A stretch of DNA of 64,000 bases from Bog-113 sp963752695 (GTDB lineage: Bacteria; Acidobacteriota; Terriglobia; Bryobacterales; Bryobacteraceae), in the NCBI GenBank assembly GCA_963752695.1, contig CAVVZB010000001.1, forward strand, positions 868,001-932,000, in the 5' to 3' direction. Under the pieces are notes generated by a model. That model worked only from the letters and a program-made list of their open reading frames with translations. It did no database searches and was not told where the DNA came from. Positions 1 through 8,040 of this stretch are shown here, one piece after another. Made by a program: the position numbers and the translations under genes. Position 1 is the first letter of the stretch, and each line of letters starts with the position of its first letter.

Positions 1-829
1 CAAACTCGGTTTTGCCCCCCAACCGGCGGACTTTCGAATCCTCCAGAATCCTTAACAGCTTGGCTTGGGTCCCCATGGGCATCTCGCCAATCTCGTCCAA
101 CAGGAGCGTGCCTTGTTGCGCGACCTCGAAACAACCCGCCCGCCGTTCAGTTGCCCCAGTGAACGACCCCTTCTCGTGGCCGAAAAGTTCGCTCTCGATC
201 AACGTCTCAGGCAGCGCGGCGCAATTGATCGCCACGAAAGGACCCTGACGGCGATGACTCAGGGTGTGCAGCGTCCGGGCGACTAACTCTTTCCCGGTGC
301 CACTCTCCCCCGAGATCAACACACAGGCTTTACTCGGTCCGGCTTGTTGCAGAATCGCGAAGATTTCCTGCATCTTCGGCGAGTTCCCAACCATTTCGCC
401 CAGAGTGCCCTTGTACTGCAGTTGCCGTTCGAGCACCTTCTTTTCGGAATGGAGCCCTTGGTGTTGAGCCGCGCGCCGCAGCAGAGCCAGCATCATATTC
501 GGCTGTACCGGTTTTTCCAGGAACCAGTACGCACCCATTTCATGCACAGTCCGCAGCGCCGTTTCGATGTTGCCGAAGGCGGTCAATACGATCGTCGGAA
601 CCGCTTCGCCCTGCTCGCGCAAAGCCTTCAGCAACTCGTAGCCGTCCATGTGCGGCATGTTCAAGTCCGTGACGATCACGTCCGGTTGAAACGCCGCAAA
701 TTTATCTAGAGCATCGCTGCCGTCGGAAGCCGTTTCGGCCTGCATACTCCAGGCTTTCACCATGCCTGCCAGTCCGGCGCGCTGGCTGCTTTCGTCGTCC
801 ACAATGAGGATTCTTACCGGCCGGTCCAT
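1..829 (-). CDS. NtrC-family sigma-54 response regulator (partial, C-terminus beyond window)
   Basis: The protein is read leftwards from an ATG at 829 and runs off the window edge. It is a two-component regulator that would activate sigma-54 promoters. The N-terminal receiver shows the acidic pair D11-D12, the phospho-acceptor D55 in VTDLNMP, a conserved T in LTAFG and a conserved K in LEKP. The AAA+ domain follows with Walker A GESGTGKE, the sigma-54 contact loop as GSFTGA (canonical GAFTGA) and Walker B LLLDEIGEMP. The C-terminal DNA-binding domain lies outside. The gene diverges from the membrane-protein gene at 865 with only 35 bp between the starts, so both promoters are packed there. 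Its sensor kinase is not visible. Confidence 0.93.
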   Translation of the reverse strand, partial: MDRPVRILIVDDESSQRAGLAGMVKAWSMQAETASDGSDALDKFAAFQPDVIVTDLNMPHMDGYELLKALREQGEAVPTIVLTAFGNIETALRTVHEMGAYWFLEKPVQPNMMLALLRRAAQHQGLHSEKKVLERQLQYKGTLGEMVGNSPKMQEIFAILQQAGPSKACVLISGESGTGKELVARTLHTLSHRRQGPFVAINCAALPETLIESELFGHEKGSFTGATERRAGCFEVAQQGTLLLDEIGEMPMGTQAKLLRILEDSKVRRLGGKTEF

Positions 830-864
830 AGTGTGTATATTTTACAATGGTGTGAGCTGCCGCG

Positions 865-2334
865 ATGACACTTACCGAGATACTCGATCGCGCGCAACGC
901 CGGATGCTAGCTGTCCGGTTCCTCGCCGTGATTTCAGCTTCTGGTGCTATCATCCTGGCGGGCATTGCCCTGGTCCTGATTTTCGGAACGAACTTGATCA
1001 GTTGGTGGGTCCCGGTGCTCGTGTTCCTGATCGCTTTCGGAATTGACGGGATCTCGGCCTGGACGCGCGCTCCTCAGCGCCGCGAAGTGGCCAGCCTTCT
1101 GGATCGGCGCTGCGATTTGTCTGATTCACTCGCCACGGCGGTGTATTTCCAGGACCAATCGAGTGGCGTCGCTGTAGCCCAGCGCCAACAGGCGGAAGTG
1201 CGCGCGCAAAGCATTGATTTGGTTCGATCTTTTCCGTTTGTGTTCCCTCGATCCCTCTATCTGTGTTGCGGACTCGGGGCCATTGCGCTAGGGCTTTTCG
1301 CCTGGCGGTTCGGGACGGAACGCTCGCTGAATCTGACTGTCCCGATTGCGAACATGAACCTGGACGCCTTGGTCGCGGCGATCGCGCCCGCCGATCGGAG
1401 CGCCGAGCACCGCCGCGCAAGCAGCGCTAAATCGACTCCGCCAACCACTCCGGAAGGGGTAGTTAACCGCCTGGGTACCTCGACTCCGGATAATCCGAAC
1501 GAGAAAGACACGGCAGGATCTTCCGAGACCGCCGTCACTTCAGGCCAACAGCAGGCCAAAGCTGAGCACGATGGCGCGCCTTCCGCCGACGGCAAGAAAT
1601 CGGGAGGTCCACGCGAGCAGGCATCAGAAACAGGCGAAGCCGGAAGCGCCGCTCCGAAACAGGATCCCGAGCAACCGCCCTCTACACACGATGGCGCACC
1701 CCAAAATGCGCAGGCTTCGAGTAAACCCGGCGGCACCCCCGATAGTTCCGGTCTAATGAGTAAAATACGCGAGGCGGTCTCAAACCTCGTCTCCAAAATG
1801 AAGCCGCAAGGCAATCAGGCTCCGCCGGGCGGACAACAAACCGCGCAACAGCCGAACGGCAAACCGCCGGCCGGACAGCAACCCGGAGCGCAACAGGGTA
1901 AGCCGGACGCGAATGGAAAGCCATCTGATCAGGATGGTCAGGAGTCGGCGTCCTCTGACGACGATCCCATGGCGCCAGGAAAAGGCAAAGGCAAGAGCAG
2001 CGATCAGAGCGCGTCCGCTAAACCGGGGAGCGGCATGGGCCACCAGGACGGCAGCAAAGACCTCAAAGACGCCGAGCAGATGAACGCCATGGGAAAGCTC
2101 AGCGAGATTATCGGCAAACGCTCGGCAAACGTCACCGGGGAGATGACGATTGAACCGCAGAACGGTCCGCAACAACTGAAGACCGGCTATACGCACAGCT
2201 CGGCGCGCCATGGAGAAGCATCCGGCGACATCAATCGCGATGAGGTACCGCTCGCCTTACAAAGTTACGTCCAACAATATTACGAGCAGGTCCGCAAGCA
2301 ACCGCCTTCAAAAACCAAGCGACTAGCCAACTAA
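865..2334 (+). CDS. Membrane-anchored protein with long low-complexity tail
   Basis: This 489-residue protein belongs to no family I recognise. Two hydrophobic segments lie near residues 18-37 and 46-60 and a third near 130-147. Between them is a soluble stretch with basic and helical character. From about residue 180 to 400 the sequence is dominated by Gln, Pro, Ser, Gly, Ala, Lys and Asp, typical of a disordered region, and a more ordered tail of about 90 residues follows. The likely picture is an inner-membrane protein with a long flexible extra-membrane arm. The stop overlaps the stop of the convergent gene at 2331. The ATG at 865 is close to the divergent NtrC-type gene, so the two may be regulated together, but this is inference. 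Confidence 0.75.
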   Translation: MTLTEILDRAQRRMLAVRFLAVISASGAIILAGIALVLIFGTNLISWWVPVLVFLIAFGIDGISAWTRAPQRREVASLLDRRCDLSDSLATAVYFQDQSSGVAVAQRQQAEVRAQSIDLVRSFPFVFPRSLYLCCGLGAIALGLFAWRFGTERSLNLTVPIANMNLDALVAAIAPADRSAEHRRASSAKSTPPTTPEGVVNRLGTSTPDNPNEKDTAGSSETAVTSGQQQAKAEHDGAPSADGKKSGGPREQASETGEAGSAAPKQDPEQPPSTHDGAPQNAQASSKPGGTPDSSGLMSKIREAVSNLVSKMKPQGNQAPPGGQQTAQQPNGKPPAGQQPGAQQGKPDANGKPSDQDGQESASSDDDPMAPGKGKGKSSDQSASAKPGSGMGHQDGSKDLKDAEQMNAMGKLSEIIGKRSANVTGEMTIEPQNGPQQLKTGYTHSSARHGEASGDINRDEVPLALQSYVQQYYEQVRKQPPSKTKRLAN

Positions 2335-2798
2335 TCCCTAGTCACGCGATCCTGCCCTTTATTCTGCTTTTCCCAGGGCTTCTTGGGCAGATCGGAGTCA
2401 CGGCCCTTCACACGGTCGTACAGATAGACGTTCGAAACCGACCCAAGCGACTGGTTGTACAGGCTCGTTAGACCAAGCGACTGCCGCAAGTCTTCCTCGA
2501 AGACATGGATCGCTTTGAGATCCGCGGCCACTGCCGGCCTGCGGACGCCCGACGGAGTACGAAAGAATTTCTGAAATCCACCGTCCACCAGCGTCCCGAT
2601 TTCGTCTGCCAGCACCACTCCGGCGCGTTCGGCCATGTTGGCCCGCTCGCCGCCGTCTTCCACCACCGCAGCGATCCCGCTTCGCAAGACTTTGACCTTG
2701 CCGCCCGAAAGCTTTCTGGTCTCAAATCCGGCACTGGCTAGCTGCCCGACGGCATCTTCGAAACTGAACTTCTTCGGACGAGCGCGGCGGAAGAACAT
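2331..2798 (-). CDS. Conserved-looking hypothetical cytoplasmic protein
   Basis: This is a 155-residue protein with no signal peptide or membrane segment. I do not recognise a family. The start chosen is the ATG at 2798 (protein begins MFFRRARPKKF), because it sits 7 nt after a perfect TATAAT on the minus strand. An upstream in-frame ATG at 2807 would overlap that box. The N-terminus is strongly basic, the middle mixes short charged and hydrophobic segments, and the last 25 residues are very polar (PKKPWEKQNKGQDR). It diverges from glpK with 22 bp between the start codons, which suggests shared control from the intervening palindrome. Confidence 0.7.
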   Translation of the reverse strand: MFFRRARPKKFSFEDAVGQLASAGFETRKLSGGKVKVLRSGIAAVVEDGGERANMAERAGVVLADEIGTLVDGGFQKFFRTPSGVRRPAVAADLKAIHVFEEDLRQSLGLTSLYNQSLGSVSNVYLYDRVKGRDSDLPKKPWEKQNKGQDRVTRD

Positions 2799-2805
2799 AG
2801 ACGTC

Positions 2806-2813
2806 ATTATAAT
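2806..2813. promoter_or_regulatory. Palindromic -10 element ATTATAAT serving two divergent genes
   Basis: The 8-bp palindrome contains TATAAT on both strands. On each strand exactly 7 nt separate TATAAT from an ATG: 2821 on the plus strand (glpK) and 2798 on the minus strand. A start site at the usual distance after a -10 box would make both transcripts leaderless or give them a one-base leader. No convincing -35 box is seen at 16-18 bp on either side. Neither gene has a Shine-Dalgarno sequence upstream, which fits leaderless initiation. Confidence 0.6.
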
Positions 2814-2820
2814 TGCCGCT

Positions 2821-4296
2821 ATGCCGTTCGTGCTTTCGCTTGATGAAGGGACCACCAGCGCCCGCGCCGGGGTCTATGACCAGCAAGGGCGCCGCGTCTC
2901 GATGAAGGGTCGCGCCTTTGAATGCAGTTACCCGCAATCCGGATGGGTGGAACAGGATGCCGAGCAGATCTGGCACTTACAGATCGAGGCTGCGCGCGAA
3001 GCCCTGATGGCCGCAGGAACCACGGCCCGGGAGATCACCGCGCTGGGCATCACCAACCAGCGTGAAACGGTGGTGGTCTGGGACCGAACCACGGGAGTGC
3101 CGATTGCGCCCGCCATCGTCTGGCAATGCCGGCGCACTGCGGCTGCATGCGCGTCTCTAAAAGCCTCGGTCGACGCGCCATGGATTGAGCAGCGCACCGG
3201 GCTGGTGATAGACGCCTACTTCTCGGCCAGCAAAATTCAGTGGCTGCTTAGTAATGTGCCCGGCGCTTCCGCGCGAGCCGCGAATGGCGAACTGCTCTTC
3301 GGCAATATCGATACCTGGCTCATTTGGAAGCTAACCAACGGCCGCTGCCACGCCACCGACGTCACCAACGCTTCCCGCACCATGCTCATGAATTTGCAGA
3401 AAGCCGAGTGGGACGACGATCTTCTGCGTGTATTCCAGGTCCCCCGCGCCATGCTTCCCCGGATTGTGCCTTCGAGCGGCGTGGTCGCCGAAACCGATCC
3501 TTCCCATTTGGGGGCCGCCATCCCAATTGCCGGAATCGCGGGAGATCAGCAAGCAGCGCTCGCCGGGCAAGCCTGCTTCCGTCCAGGCTTAAGCAAGAAT
3601 ACGTACGGCACCGGATGTTTTGCGCTTCTCCACTCCGGCTCGCGACTTCCCGTCTCGAAGAACAAGCTTCTGGCCACCCGGGCTGCCAGCTTCGGTGACC
3701 CGGCCTTTGCCTGCGAAGGGAGCGTCTTCGTGGCGGGCGCGGCGGTCCAATGGCTTCGCGATCAACTAGGCGTGATCGAGAGTGCCGCCGATTCCGAAAC
3801 TCTGGCCACCTCCATCCCGGATAACGGCGGCGTCTACGTGGTACCCGCATTCGTCGGCCTGGGAGCTCCCCACTGGGATTCCAACGCGCGCGGGCTGGTG
3901 TGCGGCCTCACGCGTGCTACCGGTAAGGCGCATATCGTGCGCGCCGCGCTGGAGAGTATCGCGTTTCAAACGCGGGATCTAGTAGCGGCGATGGAGGCCG
4001 ATGCTGGAGAGGAGCTTCGGGAACTGCGCGTCGATGGCGGCGCTGCCGCGAATGACTTCTTGATGCAGTTCCAGTCCGATCTGCTGGGCCGGCCGTTGGT
4101 GCGCCCGATTGACCCGGAAACTACTGCGCTCGGTGCCGCTTACCTGGCCGGAGTGGCGACTGGCTTCTTCTCCGGCCAGGAAGAGCTCGAAAGCTTCTGG
4201 CAAGCCGAGCGCCGATGGGAGCCCGGCATCACGGAATCCGCGCGTCAACGCCTCATTGCGGACTGGAACCAAGCCGTGGCTCGCGCAAGAGCTTGA
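2821..4296 (+). CDS. glpK: Glycerol kinase
   Basis: The enzyme phosphorylates glycerol to sn-glycerol 3-phosphate with ATP in the cytoplasm. The protein is 491 residues, the usual length for the FGGY kinase family. The N-terminal phosphate-binding motif is LSLDEGTTSARA (E. coli has DQGTTSSRA), followed by GITNQRET and the family stretches YFSASKIQWLL, NIDTWLIWKL, GIAGDQQAAL and KNTYGTGCF. The C-terminal domain has GLGAPHWDSNARG and the FGGY signature region DGGAAANDFLMQFQSD. The ATG at 2821 begins exactly where family members begin. Longer in-frame extensions upstream overlap the divergent gene and the promoter and are rejected. No glpF or glpD is adjacent. Confidence 0.97.
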   Translation: MPFVLSLDEGTTSARAGVYDQQGRRVSMKGRAFECSYPQSGWVEQDAEQIWHLQIEAAREALMAAGTTAREITALGITNQRETVVVWDRTTGVPIAPAIVWQCRRTAAACASLKASVDAPWIEQRTGLVIDAYFSASKIQWLLSNVPGASARAANGELLFGNIDTWLIWKLTNGRCHATDVTNASRTMLMNLQKAEWDDDLLRVFQVPRAMLPRIVPSSGVVAETDPSHLGAAIPIAGIAGDQQAALAGQACFRPGLSKNTYGTGCFALLHSGSRLPVSKNKLLATRAASFGDPAFACEGSVFVAGAAVQWLRDQLGVIESAADSETLATSIPDNGGVYVVPAFVGLGAPHWDSNARGLVCGLTRATGKAHIVRAALESIAFQTRDLVAAMEADAGEELRELRVDGGAAANDFLMQFQSDLLGRPLVRPIDPETTALGAAYLAGVATGFFSGQEELESFWQAERRWEPGITESARQRLIADWNQAVARARA

Positions 4297-4330
4297 AACT
4301 TCAAAGTTCATCGAACATCTACATGAGGAG

Positions 4331-5041
4331 TTGAAATTCCTCGTTTTACTCCTGTTCGCGTTGCCCTGCTTCAGCGAGGCGATGCGTGATGACGTGCTGT
4401 CCAGCTTCACTGCGGCTTCTACGGAGTCGGACCGGCAGCTGCGCGGCTCCACGATGAATGTCGAAATTGCGGCCCAAGTCCCGCGTTTGGAGAAGTCGGC
4501 TCATCTTCTGGGAATACGCGCTGTCTCGAACCAAGGCAGCGTGACCTACTCCGCGCTGGAACTGACCGGGGATTCCGCCGTGCGCCGCGAGATCATTGCT
4601 CGCTATCTCGCCGCCGAGCAGAATGCCGGCGGTCAGCGCGATTTTAGTTTGCTCGCGCTCACTCCGGCCAATTACAAATTTCGCTACCTGGGTATGCAAA
4701 CGATCGAGGGCACTTCCGCGTATCTGTTCTCAGTGAAGCCGCGGAAGAAACGGGAAGGCTCGTTCGAGGGGAGTCTCTGGATCGACGCCCGCACCACCTT
4801 GCCTTTGCGGGAATCCGGGCGGGTCGTTCAGCATTCCATCTTTCTCCGGCGACTCACCCTGGTTCGAAAATTTCGCATTATTGACCGAACGGCGATTGCC
4901 GAATCGACCGCCATCGAAATTGATACCCGGCTGGTCGGAAAGGCACGAATGACCGTAAATCTCTCCGCTTTGCCGGCTCCCCAGCAACAAGGAAAGTTGA
5001 CGGGAAGTCCTGAGATGGATCCACCTACCGCCACGCAATAA
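4331..5041 (+). CDS. Secreted LolA-like/beta-rich hypothetical protein
   Basis: The reading frame continues far upstream into glpK, but a clear signal peptide (KFLVLLLFALPCFSEA) begins at a TTG at 4331 that directly follows GAGGAG. I take this TTG as the start, giving 236 residues. The only in-frame ATG nearby falls after the signal peptide. The mature part has alternating strands with segments such as YKFRYLGMQTIEGTSAYLF and SLWIDARTTLPLRESGRVV. These recall the half-barrel fold of LolA/LolB-type periplasmic carriers, where a lipid-like ligand sits in the groove. The family match is by feel only. It lies 34 bp after glpK and may be co-transcribed. Confidence 0.6.
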   Translation: MKFLVLLLFALPCFSEAMRDDVLSSFTAASTESDRQLRGSTMNVEIAAQVPRLEKSAHLLGIRAVSNQGSVTYSALELTGDSAVRREIIARYLAAEQNAGGQRDFSLLALTPANYKFRYLGMQTIEGTSAYLFSVKPRKKREGSFEGSLWIDARTTLPLRESGRVVQHSIFLRRLTLVRKFRIIDRTAIAESTAIEIDTRLVGKARMTVNLSALPAPQQQGKLTGSPEMDPPTATQ

Positions 5042-5096
5042 CATAAGAAACTAATCCGCATTTCTTTCTAGGCTTTGAGTCTGCCGTCGATTTCGC

Positions 5097-5402
5097 TTGA
5101 CAACGAGATGGAACATGATACGAGGGGGTCTAAGTGGGCAGTTTTCGCGGATCAAGTTTTCGCGTTCCCGGTTTACCTAGGAGGTTCCAGTCTTTCGCAG
5201 GTGACAAAAATGTTAGCCCTCGCGCCTCGGTAGGCGGTGCACTCGCCGTTGGCGTTTGCTGCAGTTTCGTTATGCTACTGGCAAGCAACGCGGTCGTGAA
5301 CGTCCAATCGAAGAACCGGGTGAGCAACTCGCCTCAGCCAGCTTTTCATTGGGAGCCTTCGGCTGCTGCGGTTTCGACTTGGGTGCATACATAGGGCGAA
5401 GG
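5097..5402. other. Intergenic stretch without an intact gene
   Basis: Between the LolA-like gene and the decayed fragment at 5402 I see no credible gene. A TTGACA hexamer sits at 5097-5102, but the sequence 16-17 bp downstream (TACGAG) is a poor -10. Short open frames on both strands have no start signals and compositions unlike proteins. Confidence 0.4.
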
Positions 5403-5629
5403 TGAAGCTGGATCCCCTTGGCCCGCTGCAGCCGCGCCTGATCCCGGATCACATGCTGGTTACATCCGCCGCACCTGCAACTGTCGGTGAAACATTGGTC
5501 GCCTACGCCTATGGCTTGGGCCCCAAGTCTCCAGGAAATCGGTTGACGATACGTCCGGCACCGCCAATCGTGCAAGGGACCGCCGACACGGTCTCACTGT
5601 GTGTGGACACCAAGCCTAACCCGCGCTGA
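5402..5629 (+). pseudogene. Remnant of an acidobacterial TIGR03437-like C-terminal domain
   Basis: The frame reads a 75-residue peptide with LVTSAAPATVGETLVAYAYG followed by LGPKSPGN. This resembles the core of the domain found at the C-termini of many secreted Solibacter proteins, which typically reads P-x-GE-x-L-x-x-Y-x-x-GLGP. The domain is normally longer and follows a large extracellular region. Here nothing upstream fits and the tail breaks off, so I read it as a leftover of a lost gene. The similarity is judged by eye and a chance frame cannot be excluded. Confidence 0.4.
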
Positions 5630-5714
5630 TTTTTTCCGAGTTCCACTTGGCGGGGCTCGGCCGCCCCAACTTGCGCAACCCGTTTGCAACTTTCCGCGCG
5701 CCAACACATCAAAC

Positions 5715-5769
5715 CGGTAGTTGGAGCGGGGCCGGCTTCGGGCGAAACCTCGCTTGGGTCCAACTACCG
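5715..5769. repeat. Perfect 11-bp inverted repeat upstream of hpnJ
   Basis: CGGTAGTTGGA at 5715-5725 is the exact reverse complement of TCCAACTACCG at 5759-5769, with a 33-nt centre. The right arm abuts a TACAAT hexamer (5770-5775), a plausible -10 for hpnJ, whose ATG is at 5790. The repeat therefore covers the -35 region and could be an operator, or a hairpin that ends upstream transcription. There is no U-tract after it, so an operator fits better. Confidence 0.45.
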
Positions 5770-5789
5770 TACAATAGAAGATCCACCAC

Positions 5790-7247
5790 ATGCGAACTTT
5801 ATTTCTGAATCCGCCTTCTTTCGAAGGATTTGACGGCGGCGCGAGTTCCCGTTGGCCAGCTTCCCGTGAAATCGAATCCTACTGGTATCCGGTATGGCTT
5901 TGCTATCCCGCCGGGATGCTGCCCGATAGCAAAGTTGTCGATGCTCCGCCTCATAAGATTTCCATTGAGCAGACCATCGCAATGGGCAAGGATTTCGAAC
6001 TGCTGGTTCTGTTTACTTCTACCCCCGGTTTTGAAGTCGACGTCAAAATGGCCGAGATGATGAAGGCGGAGAACCCGGGTCTAAAGGTCTGCTTTGTCGG
6101 CCCTCCAGTGACCGTGGAGCCGGAAAAGACTCTTAACCGCTCTATGGCGATCGATTTTGTGATTCGCCGTGAGTTCGACCACCAAATCGTGGACTACGCC
6201 AACGGCAAGCCCGTTGAGGAGCTGCCTGGCGCAAGCTACCGCAAAGATGGCGTGGTGGTGAACAACCCGGAAGGGCCCGCCATTGAGGATCTGGACGCCC
6301 TGCCGTGGGTGACTAAGGTTTATAAACGGGACCTCGATGTCACCAACTACAACGTTCCGTTTCTGTTGAACCCGTTTATTTCGTTGTATACCTCGCGCGG
6401 CTGCCCCGCCATGTGCACGTTTTGCCTGTGGCCCCAGACTCACTCCGGCCATCGCTGGCGTCTACGTTCGGCCGACGATATCGCCGCCGAAGTCGCTTAT
6501 GCGATCAAAGAGTTTCCGCAGGTAAAGGAAATCTTCTTCGATGACGACACGTTCAACTATCGGAAAGAACGGACCATTGAAGTTTGTAAGAAACTGAAGC
6601 CGCTGAACTTCACGTGGTCGTGTACTTCCCGCGTAACCACCGACTACGACACGCTCAAAGCCATGAAGGAGGCGGGCTGCCGCCTGCTAATTGTCGGTTA
6701 CGAGTCCGGTGACCCCCAGATTCTGAAGAACATCAAAAAGGGCGCGACCATCGATATGGCCGAGCGCTTCACCGCCAATTGCAAGAAGCTTGGTCTGGTC
6801 ATTCACGGCGACTTCATTGTCGGATTACCTGGCGAAACGCGCGAGAGCATTCGTAAAACAATCGATTTCGCCAAGAAGCTTGACAACGAAACGATTCAGG
6901 TCTCAATCGCTCACCCATACCCCGGAACCGAGTTCTTCGACTACGCGAAGAAAAACGATCTCTTCTCCATCGGTAACATGACCGATGAAGTTGGACACCA
7001 GCTCCCGAAGGTGATTTATCCTGGTCTTGACGAGGCTGAACTGGTCGAGTGGGTCGAACGTTTCTATGCGGAATATTATTTCCGGCCGCATGCCATTTGG
7101 CGTGTAGTCCGAAAGGCGATATTCAACAACGCCGACCGTAAGCGGCTCGCCAAGGAAGCTAAGGAATACATGGCCTTGCGCACCAAGCGGAAGCGCTTTA
7201 TCAGCGATCATCGCCAGGCTACTGCAGCGGCTAACGCTGGCGATTAG
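5790..7247 (+). CDS. hpnJ: Hopanoid biosynthesis radical SAM protein HpnJ
   Basis: This is a 485-residue B12-binding-type radical SAM enzyme. HpnJ enzymes act late in composite hopanoid synthesis, converting the amino-sugar headgroup to the cyclitol ether. The N-terminal cobalamin-binding-like domain covers roughly residues 1-150 (LFLNPPSFEGFDGG, LVLFTSTPGFEVD). The radical SAM core begins with the cluster motif SRGCPAMCTFC (C-x3-C-x2-C), followed by EIFFDDDTFNYRKER and GDFIVGLPGETRE. Family members share the YWYPVWLCYPAG N-terminal signature. The next genes are two SMR-like transporters and hpnI on the same strand, which supports the assignment. A TACAAT box at 5770 lies 14 nt before the ATG. 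Confidence 0.9.
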   Translation: MRTLFLNPPSFEGFDGGASSRWPASREIESYWYPVWLCYPAGMLPDSKVVDAPPHKISIEQTIAMGKDFELLVLFTSTPGFEVDVKMAEMMKAENPGLKVCFVGPPVTVEPEKTLNRSMAIDFVIRREFDHQIVDYANGKPVEELPGASYRKDGVVVNNPEGPAIEDLDALPWVTKVYKRDLDVTNYNVPFLLNPFISLYTSRGCPAMCTFCLWPQTHSGHRWRLRSADDIAAEVAYAIKEFPQVKEIFFDDDTFNYRKERTIEVCKKLKPLNFTWSCTSRVTTDYDTLKAMKEAGCRLLIVGYESGDPQILKNIKKGATIDMAERFTANCKKLGLVIHGDFIVGLPGETRESIRKTIDFAKKLDNETIQVSIAHPYPGTEFFDYAKKNDLFSIGNMTDEVGHQLPKVIYPGLDEAELVEWVERFYAEYYFRPHAIWRVVRKAIFNNADRKRLAKEAKEYMALRTKRKRFISDHRQATAAANAGD

Positions 7248-7264
7248 TCTGGTTCCCCGGTAGT

Positions 7265-7684
7265 ATGTTTGGAAAGACGCGCATCTTCACGCTGCTGGTT
7301 GTCGTAACCAATGTCTTGGGGAATCTGCTGCTCAGTATAGGTATGCGGCAGATGGGAAGCCTACTAAATAAGCCCGCGATCGCATACATCACTTCGCTGT
7401 TCAACCCCCTGGTTGCAGCGGGCGTCAGCCTGCTGATTGTTTGGATGATCTCCCAAATGACGTTACTCAGTTGGGCCGATTTGAGTTATGTGATGCCAGT
7501 CACTAGCATCGGCTACGTTCTGAGCGCGGTCATGGGTCGTGTGTTCCTGAATGAGCAGGTCTCCTGGCAGCGCTGGGGCGGCGTATGGCTGATTGTTCTA
7601 GGAGTGGTTCTAGTCAGCCGGACGCCTGCCTCCGCCAAACCCGTCGCGCTCACGGAAGACAAAGCGGAGTTAGTCTGCTCATAA
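7265..7684 (+). CDS. SMR/EamA-like four-helix transporter, first of a pair
   Basis: This is a 139-residue protein with four predicted membrane helices (near 8-28, 45-66, 72-92 and 104-123) and the usual EmrE/ArnE-type length. The helix 4 region NEQVSWQRWGGVWLIVLGVV matches the DMT/SMR superfamily pattern. It starts 17 nt after hpnJ and its end overlaps or abuts the second SMR-like gene. Paired short SMR proteins usually act as heterodimers. In the lipid A system ArnE/ArnF flip an aminosugar-lipid. By position this pair could move a hopanoid or its sugar-lipid precursor across the membrane. That role is inference. Confidence 0.8.
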   Translation: MFGKTRIFTLLVVVTNVLGNLLLSIGMRQMGSLLNKPAIAYITSLFNPLVAAGVSLLIVWMISQMTLLSWADLSYVMPVTSIGYVLSAVMGRVFLNEQVSWQRWGGVWLIVLGVVLVSRTPASAKPVALTEDKAELVCS

Positions 7685-7689
7685 GGTGG

Positions 7690-8040
7690 GTGCTGGTGGG
7701 CATCATCGTCCTCGCTACCTGCGTCGGTTATCTCTGCCAGGCGCTTGGGATGCGGCAGCATGGGGAAGTGCGAGAATTTCACATCGGTGCGCTCGGGCGT
7801 ATGTTGCAGGCGCTCGCGCAAAATCGGTGGATCGTGCTCTCGGTAATCGCGATGGCATTTTCATTCTTTAGCTTCATGGCGTTAGTCTCGGTGGCGGATT
7901 TGAGTTTCGCGGTTCCGGCCACCGCGGCGAGCATGGTTTTTGAGACCGTTCTGGCGCGTTTTATCCTCAAAGAGTCAGTAGATTGGAAGCGCTGGACGGG
8001 CGCGGCGCTGGTAGCCTGCGGCGTCATCCTGCTGGCTTGA
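7690..8040 (+). CDS. SMR/EamA-like four-helix transporter, second of a pair
   Basis: About 117 residues from a GTG at 7690; the frame is open further upstream inside the first SMR gene. A CTG at 7675, 5 nt after GGAG, is an alternative start. Four helices are visible, with the superfamily pattern LKESVDWKRWTGAALVACGV near the end, nearly the same as in its neighbour (NEQVSWQRWGG). The two are therefore diverged tandem paralogues and probably form a heterodimer. Its TGA stop overlaps the TTG that starts hpnI (TTGA), a sign of translational coupling. A role in transport of a hopanoid intermediate is inferred from the neighbours only. Confidence 0.72.
   Translation: MLVGIIVLATCVGYLCQALGMRQHGEVREFHIGALGRMLQALAQNRWIVLSVIAMAFSFFSFMALVSVADLSFAVPATAASMVFETVLARFILKESVDWKRWTGAALVACGVILLA

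Noticed and set aside
2635..2820. N-terminal extension of glpK by 62 residues
   Set aside because: The extension overlaps the divergent gene and its promoter and has no family similarity, while the ATG at 2821 matches the glycerol kinase N-terminus.
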